A stretch of 59,413 nucleotides of DNA, taken from the NCBI RefSeq assembly GCF_001684335.1, contig NZ_LOIC01000083.1:105326-164738 (forward strand), in the 5' to 3' direction. Positions 53,101 to 59,413 of the stretch are shown here, in pieces (the first letter of the stretch is position 1; every line of letters begins with the position of its first letter). A model generated the notes under the pieces. It saw only the letters and a program-made list of their open reading frames with translations. It had not been told where the DNA came from and did no database searches. The DNA is from Photorhabdus namnaonensis (GTDB lineage Bacteria > Pseudomonadota > Gammaproteobacteria > Enterobacterales > Enterobacteriaceae). The position numbers and the translations under genes were made by a program.

Positions 53101-54568
53101 TAAGTCACTCGCGGCCTCTCGGTTTATTCTGTTAACGCCTCAAATTGAGAATGTGCTCGGCTATGAAATCACCGATGCCGCTATCTCATTACTGAAAGGC
53201 TTAATACAGTCAATTAACCACGAGCATCAAGAGCACTATGGCTATCAAATTGACATCTCTTTCGATGAATTAGCACAGGATAATTCAACCCAGTCTTTAC
53301 TTCGTCGTTTAGTCAGCTCTGATATTAATCATCGCGTGGCAATAAGACATAACCAAATTTGGTTGCCAGAGTTCAAAGCACTGCCGAATAAAAGCGTTGA
53401 AACTCATCAACAATATAATGGGTTGCATGAGAGATGTTTAGTCTTAATCAGTGGTGGACTGGGTGGAATCGCCTTGCAGCTCTCACAAAGCTTGGCGCAA
53501 CACTATAAGGCCCGTATTGTGCTTGCCTCTCGAACAGCTATTCCTGAACGTTCACAATGGGCAAGTATCAAGGAAAACGAGAAACAATTGGCGTTAATTA
53601 AACAAATTGAGTGTGTGGAGAAGATTGAACAACTCGGTGGAGAAGTGATACTGCGACAATTGGATGTGACAGATAAACCCCAACTTTTCGACACGTTACA
53701 GTATCTGGAAAATAATTATGGGGCCATCAACATGGTGATCCATAGCGCAGGCTCGGATGCCGGGGCGTTGATTATGCAACCTGATATATCATCACATCGC
53801 AAAATCATGTCTGCTAAGGTAGAAGGGGCAATGAACCTGATATCGTACTTTGAAGGGAAACCGCTAAATTCGATGATTTTATGTTCTTCATTACTCTCTT
53901 ACTGTGGCGCCCCTGGGCAATCTGCTTATGTTGCGGCTAATGCATTTCTCGATGCGATTGCTGATAGACGAGATCTAAAATTCAAAATCTATTCTCTCGC
54001 TTGGGATCGCTGGCTGGAAGTTGGCATGGCGTCAAGAAATATGAAAATTGACGCATCCACAGCAGGGTTAACCAATCAGCAAGGTGAAGCTGTATTTCTA
54101 CAAGCACTTTCACAGGTGACGCAACAACGATTATTAGTTTCTATAATACCGATTGAGGAAAGAGTCAATACGCTGGATAGAGAAAAAGCCAATACTTTGG
54201 CAGAGACTAAAAGTGAGATCGTAGGAAAAAATATTTCGATTAAACAGGTAATTTCAGAAGAAGTACAACACCAGCTAGGGCTTTCTGAAATTGATGAACA
54301 TTGCAGCTTCTTTGCACTGGGTGCCACATCATTGGATATCGTTCAAATCAATGAAAGGCTCAAACAGCGTATCTATCATGATATTCCTATATCAATGATG
54401 TTTACCTACAGCACCGTGTCGAAACTAGAAAATGCGGTGGCATCTAAGTTGAATCACACTCAAGAAAATGCAGCGGTGTCATCACAACATCGTACTTCGA
54501 CTAGCCAATTGGCAAAGCAAAGAATGAAGAATAAGAGGGTAAAGAAATCAGCTAATTACGCAGCATAA
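50108..54568 (+). CDS. PKS module KS-AT-KR-ACP
   Basis: The 1486-aa synthase has a KS (C189 in TACSSS; EAHGTAT; IIGHLDS), an AT (GHSLGE, S622; HAFH 718-721, a malonyl-type pair), a KR with canonical residues (Y1274, N1278) and an ACP (S1408 in GATSLDI). It ends in a basic tail with no TE. It should add one malonyl unit and reduce it to a hydroxyl. The start is uncertain: ATG at 50108 or 50126; the TTG at 50090 is less likely. It is the last biosynthetic gene, 113 bp after the half-C NRPS. Confidence 0.9.
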   Translation: MKKDNHMHEFTRQKLTGLEIAIVGVSCRFPNSETVESFWKNCLEGKDCISRFSDETLAKNGVPKQHYESQNYVNAKGVIDNPLTFDADFFDYNKREAEFLEPQIRKLHECGFEALGSAGIVPSEYKGAVGCYLASSAQLGWQMAAYDECEQDGASLFSAFNLVEKDFSATRLAYKLGLTGPAIAIQTACSSSLTAIHLASRALLLGECQTALVAAATLVTPNQQGYLYQDGMITSPDGTCRPFDEMANGTVGGEGVGAIVLQPLKIALEQGRPILALIKGSALSNDGSRKVGYTAPSIDGQFEAIKGALAMSKVEAESISYIEAHGTATKLGDPIEITALNKVFSNVLPQSIAIGSVKSIIGHLDSAAGMAGLIKTALMLKHKKLCANRYFTNPNPKTKLSSSPFYVNTDSKDWNSATVRRAGVSSFGIGGTNAHVILEEYVCEPHDDQTSDAVKLLPLSAKSEWSLGEMENRLIAWLASNPNKLADVAHTLQNGREHFGYRSVLVCSDDRATYSTADFVRGRCEHANKRVVFLYPGQGSQYQTMGLGLYLRESVFKEQVEHCLSLLNDEKREQIRNYLMEPESSNAFPAEIIQLAIFIVEYATTRLMESKGIQPDILLGHSLGEYVAATISGVFALKDALFLVGRRAQLMEKMSPGAMLSVPLSKEQVVELLAGSLEIAAVNGKDSTVLSGSIEDIENLKSYLQLQGIHSRQLKTTHAFHSKTIDEIQDEYEQALQTVAFNSVNIPILSNLSGDWHDNNEIRRPAYWLSHQRDKVDFLGCLETLSSQQHLVFIEVGPGNTLASCVQKFFKQKPDQQIHIANMLRHPNLPEGDVTYFYSQLAKLWCIVGLGNWQVPNSQFGRLIHLPVYAFAEKEFTKIRDRLVKGRAPQIKSPGIKENILYRPVWYRSSCDDIKKMAHEGQVYALTTHRGANRNRALVDNVLSMQNIIFVEEVDKLPSLNLTGCCSFVLMPNAEDFVCDPIAHYLEWLACIKNILSIKSLAASRFILLTPQIENVLGYEITDAAISLLKGLIQSINHEHQEHYGYQIDISFDELAQDNSTQSLLRRLVSSDINHRVAIRHNQIWLPEFKALPNKSVETHQQYNGLHERCLVLISGGLGGIALQLSQSLAQHYKARIVLASRTAIPERSQWASIKENEKQLALIKQIECVEKIEQLGGEVILRQLDVTDKPQLFDTLQYLENNYGAINMVIHSAGSDAGALIMQPDISSHRKIMSAKVEGAMNLISYFEGKPLNSMILCSSLLSYCGAPGQSAYVAANAFLDAIADRRDLKFKIYSLAWDRWLEVGMASRNMKIDASTAGLTNQQGEAVFLQALSQVTQQRLLVSIIPIEERVNTLDREKANTLAETKSEIVGKNISIKQVISEEVQHQLGLSEIDEHCSFFALGATSLDIVQINERLKQRIYHDIPISMMFTYSTVSKLENAVASKLNHTQENAAVSSQHRTSTSQLAKQRMKNKRVKKSANYAA

Positions 54569-54694
54569 TATGTCAGATCCCTGACCTTGCATACAACCAA
54601 ATGGAAAGGGGTTTCACCAAGTGGTGTAACAATTGGTGGTTACCTAGATAATAATGGAAATATTAATACAGCATTCCCTGTTTATGAGCGTTAA
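54569..54694 (+). pseudogene. 3' tail of a polymorphic toxin C-terminal domain
   Basis: Directly after the PKS stop, in the same frame, 41 codons read YVRSLTLHTTKWKG, then SGVTIGGYLDNNGNINTAFP and a stop at 54692-54694. This matches what I recall of the end of CdiA/Rhs C-terminal nuclease toxins (strand-rich HTTKWKG ... GYLDNNGNINTAFP). The rest of the toxin is missing. The intact gene 8 bp downstream is a YacL-like immunity protein, as expected for such toxins. Confidence 0.6.
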
Positions 54695-54701
54695 ATAACA
54701 A

Positions 54702-55019
54702 ATGAAATACTATATTGATAAGCATGGTTATTCTTGTGCTGAAGCTGAGACAGAGCATCATCTAATCGCATGGTTTTTGAAAGATGATATTCAAGGTAGT
54801 TTATATGGTGTAAATGAGTATCTTGATTTATGTGAATCGGTTAAAAATGGAGAATTACCACAGTGGAAAGGTACAGGTAACGCCCATACTGTAACCATCA
54901 AACCGGATGGTGTCGAAATTTTTAACGAATACGCAGAAGAAAGCCTACAGATTGCAACCATAGATGAATTCAAAGGTTATCTTGAGAAGTGGAAGGAATT
55001 ACTTCTGAGTAGAGAATAA
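54702..55019 (+). CDS. YacL-like immunity protein, orphan
   Basis: The 105-aa acidic protein resembles the YacL/CdiI-type immunity group: AWFLKDDIQGSL near residue 28, W-K-G-T-G-N-A-H-T-V-T at ~57-67, and EESLQIATIDEFKGYLEKWKELL at the C-terminus. Its genuine toxin partner survives only as a 41-codon tail 8 bp upstream. Orphan immunity genes like this can protect against kin that keep the toxin. It ends in a strong terminator. Confidence 0.65.
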   Translation: MKYYIDKHGYSCAEAETEHHLIAWFLKDDIQGSLYGVNEYLDLCESVKNGELPQWKGTGNAHTVTIKPDGVEIFNEYAEESLQIATIDEFKGYLEKWKELLLSRE

Positions 55020-55026
55020 ACATCAA

Positions 55027-55062
55027 AAAGCCGGAAGATTTTCGTGATCTTCCGGCTTTGTT
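55027..55062 (+). terminator. Rho-independent terminator after immunity gene
   Basis: AAAGCCGGAAGAT and ATCTTCCGGCTTT form a perfect 13-bp stem with a 7-nt loop, ending in a T-rich stretch, 8 bp after the stop codon. Confidence 0.9.
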
Positions 55063-55790
55063 CTTTGTTACCGTGACGAAAACCCATGATAGGCCAGCGT
55101 TTCTTCGTGGCTCAAATGTACTTCCCTTAGCTGTTCAATCCTTGCCATCATGCATTCCCCCCTTATAGTCACTAATGAGTCCGCGTATCCTCAGTTTGAT
55201 TTCACTGAGCTGGCCTTGCTGGCGTATCATAATGAATATGTCGATACCCCGAGCTACACGGTCAGTACGTGGTGGTCGAGAACTACCGCTATGATGGGTG
55301 AGATGTTGGCCGAGCGTTCCTGGCTAAGTTGAGCGGGGGAGACGGTGTTCGCGAGAGCCTGCCGCAAAACCGGTGAGCTGACAGGCGGTATTGGTGCTTT
55401 CACTGTCTTTGGGCTTGGTTGAATCATTCTTCTGTAGAAATAGATCATGAGCAAACCCACCGAAGGATTGTGGTCAAATGATTGCAAGATAGGGAATTTT
55501 TTTGAACTGATACAATTTTTTATAACTAACACTATTTTGATTAGTAATAAGAAAGCTGAATAACCAATAAACAATATCGTGTTAATTAATTTACTGATTT
55601 TGGGGATTGATAGCCGAAACAGAGCTTGTAAGCATTTCGTTAAAGGAAAAAGTGACACATGATTTATTATGTATCCTTTATCATCTACCCGGTATCTATA
55701 CACTGTAAAGCCAAGCTAATTAAAGTTATACACTTAGGCTATTTTATTGGCCGCCAGTTGGAGTTTGTCCTCAACTAGCGTATTTTGAAT
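55063..55790. other. Degraded DNA between terminator and tRNA-Phe
   Basis: No confident gene was found. A 27-codon minus-strand frame (55068-55151, MMARIEQLREVHLSHEET...) has a strong GGGGGGA site before its start. A 60-codon plus-strand frame (55150-55332, ending MGEMLAERSWLS) lies opposite. They may be fragments of a mobile element. No integrase and no tRNA-derived direct repeat was seen. An imperfect hairpin lies at 55752-55780 just before the tRNA. Confidence 0.4.
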
Positions 55791-55866
55791 TGGTGCCCGG
55801 AGGCGGAATCGAACCACCGACACGAGGATTTTCAATCCTCTGCTCTACCGACTGAGCTATCCGGGC
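55791..55866 (-). tRNA. tRNA-Phe (GAA)
   Basis: The minus strand reads a complete 76-nt tRNA ending in CCA: acceptor GCCCGGA, D arm, anticodon stem-loop GGATTGAAAATCC with anticodon GAA, TTCGATTCC in the T arm, and acceptor TCCGGGC-ACCA. It lies next to yjdC-dsbD, the position of pheU in E. coli, a known integration hot spot. Confidence 0.98.
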
Positions 55867-55994
55867 AACGGGGCGCATTAAACCGTATTCAGCCTAAGTC
55901 GTCAATGCCTTTCTGATAAAAAATGAAAAAAGCTGATTGTTTGCTCTCTTTTTGCCCGGAATTTGTGAGGTTGTTCATTTTAGGTTGATTTTTG

Positions 55995-56588
55995 TTAACT
56001 TAACGCTCCATTTTTGCGACATAAGGCAATAGCTAAAACATCTTCTGCCAGCAATTTTGCCGTAGCGATATCATCAATATCCCGTTTGATCAGTAGTTTA
56101 CTCAAGCAGCCTTCCAGAATCAGTTCCATCTGTTTAGCGACGAGTTTGCAATCTTCAATATCCAGTTGATGTAGTAGCTCGGTGGTGTAACGGGAAGAGC
56201 TCTGTTTTTGTAATTCAGCTAATTGATGGATAGGGTGGTCAGATTCAGGGAATTCACCACAGGCCGCGATAAATAGGCAACCTGGGTAACGTTTCTCTTT
56301 TACTTTTTCATCGAGGGCGGCATAACGAGCCAATAGTTTCACTTCTGGTGTCAGGTTTTCATCCAGTAATATTTGTCGCTGCCAGACTTCAATTTGTTGG
56401 CCGTGATAACGTAGGCAGTCATAAAGCAGTGCTTCCCGATCAGGCCAGAACTGCTTGAGATATTCGATATCCATGTTAAGCGAGCCGAAAAGTATCTCAG
56501 TTGTGATGGATAAGCCATGTTGCTCCAGTAAGTTTAAGGCATGACTAAGAACTTGTTCTCGTTGCACGGTGTTCTCCTTCTGAATCAT
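55995..56588 (-). CDS. yjdC: TetR-family regulator YjdC
   Basis: The 197-aa protein matches E. coli YjdC in length and in its specific blocks: [35 protein letters not shown] and [13 protein letters not shown]. The N-terminal helix-turn-helix (residues ~10-50) is TetR-like but divergent. Its start overlaps the dsbD stop by 4 bp, so it is translationally coupled to dsbD. Target genes are not known from sequence. Confidence 0.92.
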   Translation of the reverse strand: MIQKENTVQREQVLSHALNLLEQHGLSITTEILFGSLNMDIEYLKQFWPDREALLYDCLRYHGQQIEVWQRQILLDENLTPEVKLLARYAALDEKVKEKRYPGCLFIAACGEFPESDHPIHQLAELQKQSSSRYTTELLHQLDIEDCKLVAKQMELILEGCLSKLLIKRDIDDIATAKLLAEDVLAIALCRKNGALS

Positions 56589-58312
56589 TTTGGCAGATGT
56601 TGCAAATGCTCGTTAAAGCGGGTTGCATCCATAAAACCATTTACCTGTGAATCAGGGATCTCTTTTCCCTGAGAATCAAAAAACAGAATAGTCGGTAATC
56701 CCCGAACGTTAAGTTTTTCTAGCAGCTGTTTCTGTTGCGGGTTGTTATTCGTGACATTGGCCTGTAACAGTAAGGTATCCCGCAGTTGTGACTGAACTTG
56801 TGGATCGCTGAATGTATATTTTTCAAATTCTTTACAAGCGGTACACCAGTCAGCATAGAAATCAAGCATAATGGTTTTATGGCTGTTTTGTGTCATTATT
56901 TGTTCTAATTCTTGCCAGTTATTTATCTGACGGAAATTTAGGCTGTGTTGCGACTGTTGTGTAACTGTTGTACCCCAAAACCAATCCTGCAATGGACGGG
57001 TAGCTATCAGCATTAGAATCAACAATATCAGTTGCATAACTCGTACCCAACCGTTTTGGCTTCTAATCGTCAGAGCAAATCCCCATCCCAGGAAACTGAC
57101 TGCCAGCAGGCTCCATAATCGTATTCCCCAGGTATCACCGATGACCCTTTCCAGCAGGAAAACGGGTAACGCGAGGATAATGAAGCCAAAAGCTTCTTTA
57201 ACATATTGCATCCAAGGCCCACTACGTGGCAGGAGTTTATGACCAAATAGGGTGACGGCAATAAGAGGTAATCCCATTCCCAAAGCGTAAAGATAAAGGG
57301 TTAGGCCGCCTGCCACAGTATTACCACTTTGAGCAATGTAGAGCAAAATAGCGCTTAACGGCGCGGTAGTACAAGGGGAGCAAATTAATCCCGCTAATGC
57401 CCCCATAGCGAATACACCGAAGAGTGAACCGCTTTTTTGCTGGTTGCTCCAGTTGACTAAGCGCGTCTGAATAGAGGAAGGCAGTTGCAGAGAATAGAGG
57501 CCGAACATCGACAGTGCCAGCATAATAAACAAGACTGATAAGCCAATCAGTACATACGGATGTTGCAGTGCGGCCTGAAATTGTAGGCCCGCCGCCGCTA
57601 CAATCAATCCAAGCAGTGTGTAGGTGATTGCCATGCCTTGAACATAGCTTAGCGCTAACCAAAATATCTGTTTTAGGCTTTTAGGTCGTTGGCTGCCAAG
57701 AATAATGCTGGAAATCAATGGATACATCGGTAGTACACAAGGTGTAAAGGCGATACCGATGCCAATCAAAATTGCCCAGAGTGGTGAGAAAGGCAAATGT
57801 TGTTGATCATTTGATGCACTTTCTGGTGTTTTCTGAACAGGTTCGATGGGTGTTGCGTCAGTTGTTTTTGATGGAACAATTGCACTCAATGGAACAAGGC
57901 GGGTTTCCGGTGGATAGCAATATCCTGCGGCGGCACAGCCTTGATAAGTGACAACGATATTGGAATTGTTGTTCGCCTCTGTAACAGGAACATTGACGAT
58001 AAGTTGTTGGAAATAAACTTCAGTCTCACCAAAGAACTCATCTCGATGAGCTGTACCTTGCGGCAACGTGATTTTACCCAGTGTGGCCTGTTGCGGCTCA
58101 ATATGAAGCTGTTTGCGATAAAGGTAATAACCCGGTTTGATCTGCCAGTCTAACGTCAATTTGTCGCCTTTTTGCTGAAAATCAAACATGAATGCCTGAT
58201 CTACAGGCAAATATGGATTTTGCCCCGGTTGTTCAAACAGCGAATTCGCTGCCGTTGAGGTAAAGAGGGTGCTGCAAAGCAGCAAAAATAGCATCAGAGT
58301 ACGTTTAATCAT
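56585..58312 (-). CDS. dsbD: Thiol:disulfide interchange protein DsbD
   Basis: The 575-aa protein has the full DsbD layout. A signal peptide is followed by a periplasmic alpha domain with the paired cysteines in [11 protein letters not shown], an eight-helix membrane domain with [10 protein letters not shown] and CSPCTTAP, and a C-terminal thioredoxin domain with [11 protein letters not shown]. It passes electrons from cytoplasmic thioredoxin to periplasmic DsbC/DsbG. Length matches the family. It is followed by yjdC and preceded by dcuA; cutA, normally between them in E. coli, is absent. Confidence 0.97.
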   Translation of the reverse strand: MIKRTLMLFLLLCSTLFTSTAANSLFEQPGQNPYLPVDQAFMFDFQQKGDKLTLDWQIKPGYYLYRKQLHIEPQQATLGKITLPQGTAHRDEFFGETEVYFQQLIVNVPVTEANNNSNIVVTYQGCAAAGYCYPPETRLVPLSAIVPSKTTDATPIEPVQKTPESASNDQQHLPFSPLWAILIGIGIAFTPCVLPMYPLISSIILGSQRPKSLKQIFWLALSYVQGMAITYTLLGLIVAAAGLQFQAALQHPYVLIGLSVLFIMLALSMFGLYSLQLPSSIQTRLVNWSNQQKSGSLFGVFAMGALAGLICSPCTTAPLSAILLYIAQSGNTVAGGLTLYLYALGMGLPLIAVTLFGHKLLPRSGPWMQYVKEAFGFIILALPVFLLERVIGDTWGIRLWSLLAVSFLGWGFALTIRSQNGWVRVMQLILLILMLIATRPLQDWFWGTTVTQQSQHSLNFRQINNWQELEQIMTQNSHKTIMLDFYADWCTACKEFEKYTFSDPQVQSQLRDTLLLQANVTNNNPQQKQLLEKLNVRGLPTILFFDSQGKEIPDSQVNGFMDATRFNEHLQHLPK

Positions 58313-58448
58313 AAAGATAATGATCGCTAATTAAATGAAATAGATTCAGCACTATAACCTAAGGCTGTCAGACCAGAAAGTGCTCTGGTTAAGATTAGAA
58401 CAGTCATCGAAGGTTTTCAGAGAAAATAGATCGTTGGGAGAGGGGAGT

Positions 58449-58469
58449 CAGGGGCGGTATACGCCCCTG
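58449..58469 (-). terminator. Hairpin terminator candidate after dcuA
   Basis: CAGGGGCG-GTATA-CGCCCCTG is a perfect 8-bp GC-rich stem 27 bp after the dcuA stop on the minus strand. Only a short pyrimidine stretch follows. Confidence 0.65.
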
Positions 58470-58495
58470 GATTAAGTGGTTATTGGCAGCCGGAA

Positions 58496-59413
58496 TTAGA
58501 GGATCATACTGCCAAATAGGAAACCGAAGGCCACAGCTAGAGCAACCCCTATGGTGCCAGGGATAAAGAATGGATGATTAAATACAAAACGGCCGATACG
58601 GGTAGTGCCGGTGTCATCCATCTGAACCGCGGCAACCAAGGTTGGATAGGTAGGAAGAATAAACAACCCAGAAACTGCGGAGAAAGAAGCGATAGCTGTC
58701 AATGGTGTGACGTTCAGAGCTAAAGCCATCGGCATCAATGCTTTTGCGGTTGCCGCCTGAGAATAGAGTAAGGCGGAACAGAAGAAGAAAATAATCGCTA
58801 GCAACCAAGGTTGAGAGTGGATTAAGTCTCCGGCAGTGTCTTTAATCCAATCCATGTTCGCCTGTACAAAAGTGTCTCCTAGCCATGCAACACCTAGAAT
58901 ACAGATACATGCGCTCATACCCGCTTTAAAGGTACTGGAGTTCAGAATAGCGTCAGTATCAACTGAACAGAACATCGTCGTGATAGTTGCGACACTCAAC
59001 ATAATGATCAGAATGGCGTGAGTGGTGTTCATCAGAGGCTCTTCAATCAGGCCGATGCTTGGGCTATTGACGATAGCATAAATAACAACACTGATAACAC
59101 CTGACAGGAATAACAGAACGGAAGCTTTAGCTTTTGGTTTAACTTCGATTTGTTTGCTGCCACGTAGAGTTACCAGATTGTCTTCCAGACGCTTTAAGTA
59201 AACGGGATCATCAGACAGCTTGGAATTGAACGCCCAGGAGATGATGAAAGACATCAGAACGATAGCGGCGAAAGTGGATGGTAATAGCACCATTAACAGA
59301 TGGATATAGCTGACGCCGTGGCCTTCCATCAGAGAAGACATATAAACGACCGCCGCGGAAATGGGTGAGGCGGTGATGCCAATTTGGGCCGCCACAACCG
59401 CCGTCGAAAGTGG
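58496..59413 (-). CDS. dcuA: Anaerobic C4-dicarboxylate transporter DcuA, partial
   Basis: The frame runs from the right edge (the 5' part lies outside the window) to a stop at 58496, giving the last 305 residues. It follows E. coli DcuA closely: ITASPISAAVVYMSS, NSKLSDDPVY, NTTHAILIIMLSVATITT, SGLFILPTYPTLVAA and FNHPFFIPGTIGVALA, ending at the natural C-terminus. It exchanges fumarate, aspartate and succinate in anaerobic growth across the inner membrane with many helices. The call to DcuA rather than DcuB rests on the neighbours and the remembered sequence. Confidence 0.95.
   Translation of the reverse strand, partial: PLSTAVVAAQIGITASPISAAVVYMSSLMEGHGVSYIHLLMVLLPSTFAAIVLMSFIISWAFNSKLSDDPVYLKRLEDNLVTLRGSKQIEVKPKAKASVLLFLSGVISVVIYAIVNSPSIGLIEEPLMNTTHAILIIMLSVATITTMFCSVDTDAILNSSTFKAGMSACICILGVAWLGDTFVQANMDWIKDTAGDLIHSQPWLLAIIFFFCSALLYSQAATAKALMPMALALNVTPLTAIASFSAVSGLFILPTYPTLVAAVQMDDTGTTRIGRFVFNHPFFIPGTIGVALAVAFGFLFGSMIL

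Noticed and set aside
55254..55703. 149-aa minus-strand frame before tRNA-Phe
   Set aside because: One hydrophobic stretch but no RBS, no known domain and debris-like composition; not supported as a gene.
55780..55870. att site duplication of the tRNA-Phe 3' end
   Set aside because: I looked for a second copy of the T-arm and acceptor sequence elsewhere in the window and did not see one.

Overview
The window looks like a chromosomal segment of an insect-associated enterobacterium, most likely Photorhabdus or Xenorhabdus. It opens inside a TccC-type (RHS core) insecticidal toxin-complex gene. It closes with a conserved enterobacterial block, tRNA-Phe / YjdC-type TetR regulator / dsbD / dcuA, which has the same order as E. 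coli except that cutA is missing between dcuA and dsbD. Between these lies AT-rich accessory DNA. The genus is inferred from gene content only; no search was run.

Left part (1-15,400): tccC 3' part; a SecD-like lipoprotein; a dispersed enterobacterial repeat; an AbiEi/AbiEii-type toxin-antitoxin pair; a 10.6-copy 8-bp tandem repeat; a telA-xpaC-like pair; a LysE exporter divergent from an Lrp/AsnC regulator; an unusual two-gene operon (1255-aa PEP-synthase-like protein plus an acyl-carrier-like protein lacking its serine); and a decayed type VI secretion remnant (tssB with internal deletions, hcp 3' end, perhaps tssE).

Centre (15,400-54,570): a 39-kb all-plus-strand hybrid PKS/NRPS cluster. 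Four genes (3-hydroxyacyl-CoA dehydrogenase, FkbH-type HAD protein, free ACP, acyl-CoA dehydrogenase) form a complete hydroxymalonyl-ACP set without an O-methyltransferase, as in the zwittermicin/xenocoumacin class. Then come a 3429-aa PKS (KS-ACP-KS-AT-KR-ACP-KS-AT-ACP plus a BtrH-like C-terminal cysteine acyltransferase), a MATE exporter, a ClbP/XcnG/ZmaM-like periplasmic peptidase with three C-terminal TM helices, and an NRPS module C-A-T-E whose code I read as D-L-T-K-I-G-E-V-G (Asn). After these follow a KS-AT-KR-ACP-C protein, a type II thioesterase, a small darcynin-like protein, a second Asn-code NRPS module (C-A-T), a GNAT acetyltransferase, an A-T module with only half a C domain, and a final KS-AT-KR-ACP PKS. 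The D-Asn loader, MATE pump and peptidase together predict a colibactin/xenocoumacin-type prodrug: acyl-D-Asn is installed first, the product is exported, and the cap is cleaved in the periplasm. The assembly-line order, the BtrH-like release domain and the split NRPS modules do not match a pathway I know exactly, so the product may be undescribed.

Right part (54,569-59,413): right after the last PKS stop codon, in the same frame, comes the 3' tail of a polymorphic toxin C-terminal domain followed by an intact YacL-like immunity gene and a strong terminator. After that there is ~700 bp of debris, tRNA-Phe, and the conserved yjdC-dsbD-dcuA block on the minus strand. No integrase or tRNA-derived att duplication was seen.
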